Shown here in pieces: positions 37,838 through 46,169 of a DNA stretch of 64,000 nucleotides. Source of the DNA: Janthinobacterium sp. CG3 (GTDB lineage Bacteria; Pseudomonadota; Gammaproteobacteria; Burkholderiales; Burkholderiaceae_D). The notes beneath the pieces were generated by a model. That model was not told where the DNA came from, made no database searches, and saw nothing but the letters and a program-made list of their open reading frames with translations. Numbering within the stretch: position 1 is the stretch's first letter; every line of letters starts with the position of its first letter. The translations under genes were made by a program, and so were the position numbers. The stretch covers positions 2,048,702 through 2,112,701 of the forward strand of contig NZ_KB467824.1 in assembly GCF_000344615.1 (NCBI RefSeq), given 5' to 3'.

Positions 37838-38587
37838 ATGCGCCTGCTGATCGTCGACGACGAGGAACCCGGCCGGGTGAACCTACGCTATTCGCTGGCG
37901 GCGCACCCGGAATGCGCCATCGTCGCCGAATGCGCCAGTGCCGCGAGCGCGCGCGAGGCGCTGGCGAGCCTGGAAATCGATGTCGTCTTCCTCGATATCC
38001 AAATGCCGCAGGAGACCGGATTGTCGCTGGCGCGCGCCTTGAGCTTGCAAACGGAGCCGCCGCTGATTATCTTCGTCACCGCGCACAGCGTCCACGCGAT
38101 CGCGGCATTCGAAGTGCATGCGCTCGACTATTTGCTCAAGCCGGTCGACGACGCGCGCCTGGCGCAAGCGGTGCAACGGGCCGCGGCCATGCTCGCGCAG
38201 CGCCAGCGCCGGGCCTATGGCGAGGCGCTGCGGGGATATGTCGGCGCCGCCGCCTCGCCCTATTTGGAGCAAATCAGCGTACGCTCGGTCGGCCGCATCG
38301 ACCAGGTCAGCGTCGGCAACATACAATGGATCGAATCGGCCGGCAACTACGTCCACCTCCACACCGCCGGGCACAGCCTGCTGCACCGGGTCGCGCTCAG
38401 CCGCCTGGAGCCGCACCTGGACCCCGCGCAGTTCCTGCGCGTGCATCGCCGCGCCATCGTCCGGCGCGCACAACTCGCGACTCTGGTAGTGGCAGGCGAT
38501 GGCTGCTATCTGCTCACGCTGCGCTGCGGCGCCCAGGTGCCGGTCAGCGAACGCCATGTGCAGTTAGTCAGGACGGCGATGCAGTGA
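37838..38587 (+). CDS. LytTR-family response regulator
   Basis: 249 residues. Receiver domain (1-120): VDDEE, phosphoacceptor D53 in FLDIQMPQETG, T81, K101 in LDYLLKPVDD. The C-terminal LytTR DNA-binding domain (about 140-248) has EQISVRSVGRIDQVSVGNIQWIESAGNYVHLHTAG and FLRVHRRAIVRRAQ, where RRAIV is the standard recognition segment. It is the partner of the LytS-type kinase just upstream and probably controls the divergent TonB receptor gene and/or the peptidase gene following it. Confidence 0.94.
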   Translation: MRLLIVDDEEPGRVNLRYSLAAHPECAIVAECASAASAREALASLEIDVVFLDIQMPQETGLSLARALSLQTEPPLIIFVTAHSVHAIAAFEVHALDYLLKPVDDARLAQAVQRAAAMLAQRQRRAYGEALRGYVGAAASPYLEQISVRSVGRIDQVSVGNIQWIESAGNYVHLHTAGHSLLHRVALSRLEPHLDPAQFLRVHRRAIVRRAQLATLVVAGDGCYLLTLRCGAQVPVSERHVQLVRTAMQ

Positions 38588-38636
38588 CACAATCCACTAT
38601 ACTTTGAGAATCGATGTATTCACGGGGGAAGAGATA

Positions 38637-39932
38637 GTGACTGACGTTCAGAAGGATGATGCCGGCGCAAACGCCATCCCCGGCCAGCGGACGCCGACGG
38701 CGCTCGACGCCGTCGCCGAACGCTACGTCAAATCGGCGCTGGCCATCGGCCAGCACGACGCCGCCTATGTCGACGCCTATTACGGCCCGCCGCAGTGGCA
38801 GCATGAGGCACAGCGCCAGCCTCAGGATCTGGCCACCATTCGCGCCGGCGTGGACGCCGCGCTGCGGCTGCTGTCGGAGCAGCACCCCACGCGGCGCGAC
38901 GAGGTGTGGCGCGCCGCCTGCCTCGGCAAGCAATTGCGCTCAATGCTGGCGCGCCTGGAGATGCTGGGCGGCGCGGCACTGGGCTTCGACGAGGAAACCG
39001 CACGCCTGTACGACGCCGTTTCGCCGCACCATCCGCGCGCCTATTACGAGAATCTGGTGGCGGAAATCGCGCAGTTGCTGCCCGGGCCGGGCACCGTCAG
39101 CGAGCGGGTGCAGGCTTTCCGCGGCCAACTGGCGATCCCGCCCGACAAAATCGGCGCCGTGATGGATGCGGCGATCCGCGCCGGCCGCGAGCGTACGCTG
39201 GAATACATCGCCCTGCCCCCGGGTGAAAACTTCGTTCTCGAACTGGTCACGGACAAGCCCTGGAGCGGCTACAACTGGTATAAGGGCAATTTCCAGAGCG
39301 TCATCCAGATCAACGTCGACTTGCCTGTGTATATCGACCGCGCGGTCGACCTGGGTTGCCACGAGGCCTATCCCGGCCACCACGTCTACAACGTGCTGCT
39401 GGAGCAGGACCTGATGCGCGCCAAGGGCTGGCTCGAATACAGCGTCTACCCGCTGTTTTCGCCGCAGTCGCTGATCGCCGAGGGCACCGCCAACTATGGC
39501 ATCGAGCTGGCGTTCAGCGAGGACGAGCGGCTGGCCTTCGAGCAGCAAGTGCTGTATCCGCTGGCCGGCCTCGACGCCAGTCTGGCGCCGCGCTACGCCG
39601 AATTAAACCGCCTGCTGGCAAAGCTCAACTATGTCGACAACGACGTCGCGATGCACTACCTGGCCGGCGACTTGACGCGCGCGCAGGCGATCGAGTGGCT
39701 GGTCAACGTGCGCCTGTATCCGACCGAAAAGGCGGCGCAGCGCCTGCAGTTCTACGACGCCATGCGCGGCTACGTCATCACCTATAACCTGGGCGAAGAC
39801 ATGGCCAGGGAGTATATCCGGCGCCATAGCACCGAGTCGGACCCGGAGCGGGCGAAGGCGCAGCGCTGGGCCGCGTTCCGCGAGCTGATGGCGTCGCCGC
39901 GCCCGCCCAGCGCCTTGCGCGAAGCGGTGTAG
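38637..39932 (+). CDS. DUF885-like putative zinc metallopeptidase
   Basis: 431 residues from a GTG at 38637, preceded by GGGGGAAGAG; a TTG at 38604 in the same frame is less likely. No signal peptide, so cytosolic. The motif CHEAYPGHHVYNVLLEQ holds the HExxxHH-type zinc-site pattern seen in DUF885 proteins (usually GHEGYPGHH). AEGTANYGIELAF further on supplies the third-ligand-type Glu. The other residues match no well-studied enzyme by eye. The gene follows the LytTR regulator by 49 bases, with a TATACT box near 38600 that could start its own transcript. Substrate unknown. Confidence 0.82.
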   Translation: MTDVQKDDAGANAIPGQRTPTALDAVAERYVKSALAIGQHDAAYVDAYYGPPQWQHEAQRQPQDLATIRAGVDAALRLLSEQHPTRRDEVWRAACLGKQLRSMLARLEMLGGAALGFDEETARLYDAVSPHHPRAYYENLVAEIAQLLPGPGTVSERVQAFRGQLAIPPDKIGAVMDAAIRAGRERTLEYIALPPGENFVLELVTDKPWSGYNWYKGNFQSVIQINVDLPVYIDRAVDLGCHEAYPGHHVYNVLLEQDLMRAKGWLEYSVYPLFSPQSLIAEGTANYGIELAFSEDERLAFEQQVLYPLAGLDASLAPRYAELNRLLAKLNYVDNDVAMHYLAGDLTRAQAIEWLVNVRLYPTEKAAQRLQFYDAMRGYVITYNLGEDMAREYIRRHSTESDPERAKAQRWAAFRELMASPRPPSALREAV

Positions 39933-39962
39933 GGCGTTGGCGGGTCGCGGACGCAGTAACGC

Positions 39963-41429
39963 TCACTGAGCCGGCAGGCTGATGGTGGCGACCAGGCCGC
40001 CGTCGGGGTGGTTCTGCAGCGTCAGCTCGCCGCCGTGTGCCTGCACGATGCTGCGGGCGATGCCGAGGCCCAGCCCCATGCCGTCGGCGTTCTGGTCGCG
40101 CCCGTGCTCCAGCCGCACATAGGGCTGGAACAGGCTGCCGAAGGCGTCTTCCGGCACGCCCGGGCCGTGGTCGCGGATGCGGATGGCGACGTGGCCGGCC
40201 TCGCGGTGCGCCGAAATTTCCGCCGTTTTCCCGTAATACAGCGCGTTGTCGAGCAGGTTGCCGATGGCCCGCTTCAGCGCCAGCGGCTTGGCCGTCACGC
40301 TCAGGCCGCACTCGGTGAAGCGCACCTGGTGTCCGCCCAGCTGGGTGCCGCGGACGATGCGCTGCAACAGCGCGTCGAGCCGCACCTCGGTGGCGTTTTC
40401 GTGGATGTCGCTGTCCTTGACGCATTGCAGCGCGCCCTTGACCATCATGTCGAGTTCGTCCAAATCGTCGTGAAATTCATTGCGCAGGTCGTCGTCGTCG
40501 AGCAGTTCGGTGCGCAGCTTCAGGCGCGTGATCGGCGTGCGCAGGTCGTGCGAGATCGACACGAACAGGCGCTCGCGGTCTTCCAGATAGCGTTGGATGC
40601 GCTCGCGCATGGCGCTGAAGGCACGCGCCGTCTTGACGAATTCGCGGCTGCCGGTTTCCGGCAAGTCCGGCGTATTCTCCCCCTTGCCGAAGGCTTCGGC
40701 GGCGTCCGACAGCGCCGCCAGCGGCCGCGTGGTCCAGCGCACCACCAGGATCGACAGCAGCAGCACCGCCGCCAGCGACAGTCCCTGTAGCAGCACCCGG
40801 TCGCGCGAGAGCGGATTGCCGCTGTCGAGGAAGTACGGGTTCGGCATCAGCGCGGCCAGGTACAACCAGTTGCCCGGCTCCAGTTCCGCCTGGATCACCA
40901 GGATAGGCGCCGGGTTCGGCTGCGCTAGCAGGATGTGCTGGACCCAGCTGGCCGGCAGGTCGGCGATTTTGGAGCCGCTGTCGGACACCGTCAGTTGCTC
41001 CGGCCACGCCAGCGCGACTTGGTAATGGGCCAGTTGCGGCAGGTCGGCCTTGAGCGTGGCGCCGACGTTGTCGACGACGGTGCCGGCCAGCGCCAGCGGT
41101 TCGATGGCGGCGATCGCCAGCGGCGCGCGGTTGACGTTGACGAAAAAGCGCGTGCCGCCCATTTCGCGGAACTGCTGGATCAGGATGGGCCGGTAGTTGA
41201 CCGGCAGGCTGAGGAAGAAGCGCACGGTGCCGGCGGCGCTGTGGGCGATGTGCTGCGAGGCGATGCGCGCCTCGACCTCGGCGTCCTTGCGCAGCTGCGC
41301 GCCCCAGATCAGGTTGCCCACCAGTTGCGTTAGCAGCACGCCGGCCACCATCACCACCGACAACCGCCCCAGCAGCGACTGCGGCAGCAGCCAGGCCAGC
41401 GCCCGCGCGTAGCGGCTGGCCTCAGGCAT
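39963..41429 (-). CDS. Sensor histidine kinase (OmpR-type partner, sugar-responsive)
   Basis: 488 residues. TM1 (about 22-43) and TM2 (about 213-232) flank a 170-residue periplasmic domain. Then come HAMP (about 233-285, RWTTRPLAALSDAAEAFGKG) and the kinase core with the phosphoacceptor H294 in SISHDLRTPITRLKLR, the N box IGNLLDNALYYG and G boxes GPGVPEDAFGSLFQPYVR and GMGLGLGIARSIVQAHGG. It overlaps the response regulator gene by eight bases. The pair lies in the same transcript as a periplasmic sugar-binding protein and opposite a CUT1 sugar transporter, as with gltS/gltR and the glucose gts genes of Pseudomonas. Confidence 0.93.
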   Translation of the reverse strand: MPEASRYARALAWLLPQSLLGRLSVVMVAGVLLTQLVGNLIWGAQLRKDAEVEARIASQHIAHSAAGTVRFFLSLPVNYRPILIQQFREMGGTRFFVNVNRAPLAIAAIEPLALAGTVVDNVGATLKADLPQLAHYQVALAWPEQLTVSDSGSKIADLPASWVQHILLAQPNPAPILVIQAELEPGNWLYLAALMPNPYFLDSGNPLSRDRVLLQGLSLAAVLLLSILVVRWTTRPLAALSDAAEAFGKGENTPDLPETGSREFVKTARAFSAMRERIQRYLEDRERLFVSISHDLRTPITRLKLRTELLDDDDLRNEFHDDLDELDMMVKGALQCVKDSDIHENATEVRLDALLQRIVRGTQLGGHQVRFTECGLSVTAKPLALKRAIGNLLDNALYYGKTAEISAHREAGHVAIRIRDHGPGVPEDAFGSLFQPYVRLEHGRDQNADGMGLGLGIARSIVQAHGGELTLQNHPDGGLVATISLPAQ

Positions 41430-42138
41430 GGGCGCTGCTGACGTCGGCCGAGAACACGTAGCCGGCGCCGCGCACGGTCTTGATCAACAGCGGCTGTTTG
41501 CCGTCGTCGTGCAGGCGCAGCCGCAGGCGGCTGATCTGCACGTCCAGCGAGCGGTCCAGCGGGCCGGCGTCGCGGCCGCGGGTTTGCTCGCACAGCGCGC
41601 TGCGGTCGAGGATGTCGCCCGGGTGCTCGACGAAGTATTTCAGCAGCTGGAAGTCGAGCCCCGTCAGCGGCACCGCCGCGCCGGACGGGTCGGTGACGCT
41701 GCGCTCGACGGTGTCGAGCGTGAAGCCGACGAAGCGGTAGTAGCGCGGCGGTGCGGCGGCGTTGTCGAGACCGGCGCGGCGGTGGATCGCCTTGATCCGC
41801 GCCAGCAGCTCGCGCGGGCTGTAGGGCTTGGCGATGTAGTCGTCGGCGCCCAGCTCCAGGCCGACCACGCGGTCGGTCTCGTCGGAGCTGGCGGTGAGCA
41901 TGATGATCGGTACGTTCGAGCGCGCCCGCACGATTTTGCACAACGCGAAGCCGTCCGTGTCGGGCAGCATCACGTCGAGGATCACCAGCGACAGCTCGGC
42001 GGCGCCGCGGTGGAACTCGGCCAGGAAGGCCTCGCCGTTGTGCGCCAGCGCCACCTCGTACTGGTTCTTTTCCAGATAGGCCTTGAGCAGCATCCGGGTT
42101 TTCTGGTCGTCGTCGACGATGAGGATTTTACGTGCCAT
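41422..42138 (-). CDS. OmpR-family response regulator
   Basis: 238 residues. Receiver (1-120): VDDDQKT, D55 in ILDVMLPDTDG, T82, K104 in DDYIAKPYSPREL. The winged-helix C-terminal DNA-binding domain (about 135-232) has PLTGLDFQLLKYFVEHPGDILDRSALCEQTRGRDAGPLDRSLDVQISRLRLRL and GAGYVFSA. It overlaps both neighbours (11 bases with the binding protein, 8 with the kinase), so all three are made together. Direct repeats at 43511-43546 upstream of the operon are plausible binding sites for this protein and may also affect the divergent transporter. Confidence 0.95.
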   Translation of the reverse strand: MARKILIVDDDQKTRMLLKAYLEKNQYEVALAHNGEAFLAEFHRGAAELSLVILDVMLPDTDGFALCKIVRARSNVPIIMLTASSDETDRVVGLELGADDYIAKPYSPRELLARIKAIHRRAGLDNAAAPPRYYRFVGFTLDTVERSVTDPSGAAVPLTGLDFQLLKYFVEHPGDILDRSALCEQTRGRDAGPLDRSLDVQISRLRLRLHDDGKQPLLIKTVRGAGYVFSADVSSAHA

Positions 42139-43429
42139 TGCCGCGTCCCTTTCCTTGTTTTGTCAGCGCCTGCACCATCGCGCCGATGCGCCGCTGGGTG
42201 TCGGCGGCGCTGACCTGGTCGCCGGTGAAGAAGCGCTGCACCTCGGCGATGATGGCGTCCTTGCTGGCCTCGTCGGTGGCCATGCGGTGCACGAAGCTGG
42301 GCGCCTGCTGCGCTGCGCCGCGGCCGAACGCCTGCGCCGAGGCGCGCGCGCAGCTGTCCATTTTCGACTGGTCGGCGCCGCGCAGCACCGAAATCGAGCC
42401 CTTGATCTGGTTGTACTCGAACTGCGCCGGCGCCGCCGTCACCACCTGCGCCAGCTTTTCCTGCGCCGCCTGGTGCTTGTAGTCGGCGGCGAACATGGCC
42501 AGCGTGTCGATGCTGTAGAGGTGGTAGTTGGCGGTCTCCGGCACGGCGACGCAGCCGAAGCCGTCGTCGGTGGCGATGCCCCAGGCGTTCAGCTCGCCCT
42601 TGACCCAGTCGCCCATGATGAACATGCCCGCCTCGCCGTCGGCGAACTGGCGCGCCGCCTCGCTCCACGGCCGCTCGCGCAGCGGCTGCGGCATCCACTG
42701 CTTGAGCGACTTCAGGCGCGTGAGCGCGCGCAGCAGGCGCGCGTCGGCGAAGGCCGCCGGGCTCATTTGCACGAACAGCTCGCGGTAGTAGGCCGGCCCG
42801 CCCTCCGCCAGCACCAGCGTCTCGAACAAGGTCGCCACCTGCCAGGCCTCGGCGCTTTGCGCCAGCGGCGTCACGCCGCCCTGCTTCAACTGCGCGGCGA
42901 CGCGCTCGAACTCGGCCCAGGTCTTGGGCGGCAGCAGGCCGAGCCGGTTGAACACCTTGCGGTTGTAGAACAGCGTGTTGATACGGTGGATGCCGAGCGG
43001 CGCGGCCATCACGTGGCCGCGGTTCTGCAACTGCGCCCACGCGGTCGGGTACATCTGCGCGCCCCAGTTGCCGCTGGCCGCCACGCCGTCGAGTTGCAGC
43101 AGCAGGCCAAGCTCGGCCCATTCGACCAGGCTGAAGCCGATCAACTGCATCGCCTCGGGCGAGTTGCCGGCCAGGACGCGGCTCTTCATCACCTTGCTGG
43201 CGCCGACGCCGGCGCCGCCGGGAATGGCGGCGTCGCGCCATTCGATGTTGTCGGCGGCCAGCCGCGTCACCAGGGAGTTGACGGCCTTGCGCTCGCTGGC
43301 CGAGGTCAGCCAGTGCAGCACCTGCAGCGACTCGGCGCGCGCCGCCCCCATCAGGCTCAGGCCGAGCAGCGCCCAGGCCATACCGCGACCGGCGCGCGCG
43401 CGTAGTCGGTCAATCACGCGTGATTGCAT
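42128..43429 (-). CDS. Periplasmic sugar-binding protein co-transcribed with a two-component system
   Basis: 433 residues from the ATG at 43429 (AGAGAGTG upstream). Signal peptide region ARAGRGMAWALLGLSLMGAARA. The mature protein is a family-1 carbohydrate binding protein: ESLQVLHWLTSASERKAVNSLV, MQLIGFSLVEWAELGLLLQLD, HVMAAPLGIHRINTLFYNRKVFNRLGLLPPKTW and EAGMFIMGDWVKGELN. No permease genes lie downstream; instead it overlaps the response regulator gene by 11 bases. It probably presents a sugar to the kinase's periplasmic domain rather than to a transporter, a three-component sensing system. It resembles the binding protein at 55149-56408. Confidence 0.9.
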   Translation of the reverse strand: MQSRVIDRLRARAGRGMAWALLGLSLMGAARAESLQVLHWLTSASERKAVNSLVTRLAADNIEWRDAAIPGGAGVGASKVMKSRVLAGNSPEAMQLIGFSLVEWAELGLLLQLDGVAASGNWGAQMYPTAWAQLQNRGHVMAAPLGIHRINTLFYNRKVFNRLGLLPPKTWAEFERVAAQLKQGGVTPLAQSAEAWQVATLFETLVLAEGGPAYYRELFVQMSPAAFADARLLRALTRLKSLKQWMPQPLRERPWSEAARQFADGEAGMFIMGDWVKGELNAWGIATDDGFGCVAVPETANYHLYSIDTLAMFAADYKHQAAQEKLAQVVTAAPAQFEYNQIKGSISVLRGADQSKMDSCARASAQAFGRGAAQQAPSFVHRMATDEASKDAIIAEVQRFFTGDQVSAADTQRRIGAMVQALTKQGKGRGNGT

Positions 43430-43510
43430 CACTCTCTTGTCCCCTGTCCGCACCGTTATACGCCTTTTTTTATGCGACAGACTATAGCTTAACTGAACCC
43501 GTCTGGGTGG

Positions 43511-43546
43511 GTAAGTAAGCGTCCCGATTTGTAAGGAAGCGTAAGG
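43511..43546. promoter_or_regulatory. Phased direct repeats, candidate OmpR-type binding site
   Basis: GTAAGTAAGCGT (43511-43522) and GTAAGGAAGCGT (43531-43542) are direct repeats 20 bases apart, with a further GTAAGG at 43541. The 10-base phasing is what tandem OmpR-family dimers require. They lie about 80 bases upstream of the binding-protein gene of the sensing operon. Confidence 0.5.
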
Positions 43547-43594
43547 TTTTGTTGCGCTTTCTGTTCGTGGGTTGGGCCGCCCACTTTCAAGCAA

Positions 43595-43657
43595 CGGCGT
43601 ACCCCTGGGCTCAGACGTGTCGCCTTGGCGCGGAGGGTCTGACCCCGGATTTACGCC
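43595..43657. repeat. Inverted pair of the dispersed GC motif
   Basis: CGGCGTACCCCTGGGCTCAGAC (arm 43595-43616) faces GTCTGACCCCGGATTTACGCC (arm 43637-43657), forming a palindrome with a 20-base centre. Related single copies: 22509-22535 and 60462-60489. Confidence 0.55.
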
Positions 43658-43883
43658 TCTGCCTGAAACGCCGCCAACGTCGCGCTGCGTAAAGTTTTGT
43701 AACAGGGCCCTCCGCCCTTTTAGCCAACTTGTTCAATTAAATCAAACACATAACATAGTCCAATGACAACGGCGTGACGATGGTGGTGTCACATTTTCAT
43801 GGGTGCTACTGTCCGTCCACTGCAACGCGCCACACCGCGTCCAACCCTGCAGGCCACCAAAAAAAAAACACTGGAGATAAGCT

Positions 43884-45134
43884 ATGCAATCCGTTCGTAT
43901 GATTCGCGCCGCCGCGCTCGGCACCCTGCTGACCGCCACCGGCGCCCAGGCCGGTACCCTGACCATCGAGAGCTGGCGGGTGGACGACAAGGCGCTGTGG
44001 GAAACCGTGCTGATTCCGGCCTTCCAGAAGAAGAACCCCGGCATCGAGGTCAAGTTCGCGCCGACCGCGCCGACCGAATACGACTCCAGCCTGACCGCCC
44101 GCCTGGCCGGCGGCACCGGCGGCGACCTGCTGGCCTGCCGCCCGTTCGACGTCTCGCTGTCGCTGTACAAGCGCGGCCACCTGGACAAACTCGACGGCAA
44201 AACCGGCATGGAAAATTTCCCGGCCTCTGCCAAGGTGGCCTGGCAGACCGACAACGGCAAGGACACCTTTTGCATGCCGATCGCCTCGGTGATGCACGGC
44301 TTCCTGTACAACAAAAAGATCTTCAAGGAGCTGAACCTGCAAGCGCCGAAGACCGAGGCCGATTTCTTCAAGGTGCTGGAAACCGTCAAGAAAAGCGGCA
44401 AGTACGCGCCGCTGGCGCTCGGCACCGCCGACCAGTGGGAGTCGAACCAGGTCATGTTCACCAGCATCGGCGCCAACTATTGGAAAGGCGAGGAAGGCCG
44501 CCAGGCGCTCATCGCCGGCAAGGCCAAGTTCACCGACCCGCAATTCGTCGCGGCCTGGGACTATGAAGCCAAGGTCGGCAGCTACCTGGGCAAGGGCGCC
44601 AGCGCCCAGACCTACGGCGACAGCCAGAACCAGTTCGCGCTCGGCAAGGCGGCGATCTACCCGACCGGCTCGTGGGACATTTCGTACTTCAACCAGGACC
44701 CGTCGCTGGAACTGGGCGCGTTCCCGCCGCCGGTGCGCAAGGCCGGCGACAAGTGCTACATCTCGGACCACACCGACATCGGCATGGCCGTCAACGCCAA
44801 GTCGAAGAACAAGGCCGACGCCTACAAGTTCATGGCCTGGCTCGGCTCGCAGGAGTTCGCCGACATCTACACCAACAAAGTGACCGGCTTCTTCTCGCTG
44901 TCGAACCACCTGATTACGGTGAAGGACCCGGTCGCCAAGCAAATGATCGAGTGGCGCTCCACCTGCGCCTCGACCATCCGCCTGAACGCCCAGGTGCTCA
45001 ACCGCGGCGAGCCTAGCATGGAAAACGAGCTGTGGAACGTCAACGCGCAAGTCCTGAACGGCAAGATGGCCGGCAAGGACGCCGCCAAGCAGATCCAAGC
45101 CGGCTTCGCCAAGTGGTACAAGCCGCAGCAGTGA
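43884..45134 (+). CDS. CUT1 ABC transporter periplasmic sugar-binding protein (glucose-type cluster)
   Basis: 416 residues, CTGGAGATAAGCT before the ATG. Signal peptide MQSVRMIRAAALGTLLTATGAQA. Mature family-1 binding protein: GTLTIESWRVDDKALWETVLIPAFQKKNPGIEVKF, LAGGTGGDLLACRPFDVSLSLYKRGHLDKLDG, GFLYNKKIFKELNLQAPKT and FALGKAAIYPTGSWDISYFN. It is the first gene of a transporter operon with two permeases, an ATPase and a maltoporin. Arrangement and the neighbouring two-component system suggest glucose or another hexose/oligosaccharide; the exact sugar cannot be read from sequence. A terminator-like hairpin follows. Confidence 0.92.
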   Translation: MQSVRMIRAAALGTLLTATGAQAGTLTIESWRVDDKALWETVLIPAFQKKNPGIEVKFAPTAPTEYDSSLTARLAGGTGGDLLACRPFDVSLSLYKRGHLDKLDGKTGMENFPASAKVAWQTDNGKDTFCMPIASVMHGFLYNKKIFKELNLQAPKTEADFFKVLETVKKSGKYAPLALGTADQWESNQVMFTSIGANYWKGEEGRQALIAGKAKFTDPQFVAAWDYEAKVGSYLGKGASAQTYGDSQNQFALGKAAIYPTGSWDISYFNQDPSLELGAFPPPVRKAGDKCYISDHTDIGMAVNAKSKNKADAYKFMAWLGSQEFADIYTNKVTGFFSLSNHLITVKDPVAKQMIEWRSTCASTIRLNAQVLNRGEPSMENELWNVNAQVLNGKMAGKDAAKQIQAGFAKWYKPQQ

Positions 45135-45197
45135 TCAGCACCTTTAGTTAGCAGCATCACCCGTCCTCCCCCCATGCCTGGCAACGGCGTGGTTTTG

Positions 45198-45222
45198 CCG
45201 GCGGCGCCGCCGCCGGTTTTTT
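45198..45222 (+). terminator. Attenuating terminator after the binding-protein gene
   Basis: CCGGCGGC-GCC-GCCGCCGG (8-bp perfect stem, triloop) followed by six T (45217-45222). It lies between the binding-protein stop and the permease start, so only part of the transcripts would continue into the permease genes. Confidence 0.8.
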
Positions 45223-45242
45223 CTTCCGTTTGGAGTACAGCT

Positions 45243-46157
45243 GTGAAAAGAGCTTTTCCATGGCATGTGGTTGTGTTTCTCGCGCCGGCGGTGCTGGTGT
45301 ACTCGCTGTTTAGCGCGCTGCCATTGCTCGACACCCTGCGCCTGGGCTTCTACGCCACCAGCGAGTCCGGCCACTACAGCTTCGCCGGCCTGTCCAACTA
45401 CGCCACCATCCTGCTCGATCCGCAATGGTCGCAGGCGTTCTGGAACGCAATGTGGAACAACCTGAAGTTCTTCCTGATTCACATGCTGCTGCAAAACCCC
45501 ATCGGCCTGCTGCTGGCCACCCTGTTCAGCCTGAAGGGCCTGCGGGGCGAGCGCACCTACCGCACCCTGATTTTCCTGCCGACGCTGCTGTCGGTCGTCA
45601 TCATCGGCTTCATCTGGCAACTCATCCTGTCGCCGCTGTGGGGCGTCGGCGAGTCGCTGATGGGCGCCGTCGGGCTGGCCGATTTCTTCGCGCCGTGGCT
45701 GGGCCAGGAGTCGACCGCGCTGCTGACCATCGCGCTGGTCTCGGTGTGGCAGTACATCGGCATTCCGATGATGCTGATCTACGCGGCGCTGCTGGCGGTG
45801 CCCGAAGAGATCATCGAAGCGGCCCACGCCGAGGGAGCCGGCGCCCTGCGCATTTTCTGGGAGATCAAGCTGCCGCTGATCTGGCCGACGCTGGGGCTGG
45901 TGACGATTTTGACCTTCGTCGCCAACTTCAACGCCTTCGACCTGGTGTATTCGGTCAAGGGCGCGCTGGCCGGGCCGAACTACGCCACCGACATCCTCGG
46001 CACCCTCTTCTACCGCACCTTCTTCGGCTACCAGGCGCAGATCGGCAGCCCGACGATGGGCGCGGCGGTGGCCACGCTGATGTTCCTGGTGATCCTGGTC
46101 GGCGTCGGCGTGTACTTCTTTTTCGTGCAGCGCAAGCTGACACGCTACGAACTGTAA
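45243..46157 (+). CDS. CUT1 ABC transporter permease 1 (MalF type)
   Basis: 304 residues from a GTG at 45243 (TTTGGAG upstream); the ATG at 45174 would place the upstream terminator inside the gene. Six membrane helices are visible, starting WHVVVFLAPAVLVYSLFSALPLLDTLRLGFY. The EAA loop that contacts the ATPase is EEIIEAAHAEGAGALRIFWEIKLPLIWPT. It forms the membrane channel with the second permease, 12 bases downstream. Confidence 0.93.
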   Translation: MKRAFPWHVVVFLAPAVLVYSLFSALPLLDTLRLGFYATSESGHYSFAGLSNYATILLDPQWSQAFWNAMWNNLKFFLIHMLLQNPIGLLLATLFSLKGLRGERTYRTLIFLPTLLSVVIIGFIWQLILSPLWGVGESLMGAVGLADFFAPWLGQESTALLTIALVSVWQYIGIPMMLIYAALLAVPEEIIEAAHAEGAGALRIFWEIKLPLIWPTLGLVTILTFVANFNAFDLVYSVKGALAGPNYATDILGTLFYRTFFGYQAQIGSPTMGAAVATLMFLVILVGVGVYFFFVQRKLTRYEL

Positions 46158-46169
46158 GGAGGCAAAGCC

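Larger units (their letters stand above)
43430..43883. other. Divergent control region between sensing operon and sugar transporter
   Basis: About 454 bases with no gene. It holds 10-bp-phased GTAAG direct repeats (43511-43546), a GC palindrome pair (43595-43657), an AT-rich promoter stretch for the transporter (TTGTTC 43729-43734, TAACAT 43751-43756, 16 bases apart) and a GTGAC/GTCAC inverted repeat (43774-43792) just upstream of the transporter start. Confidence 0.6.
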
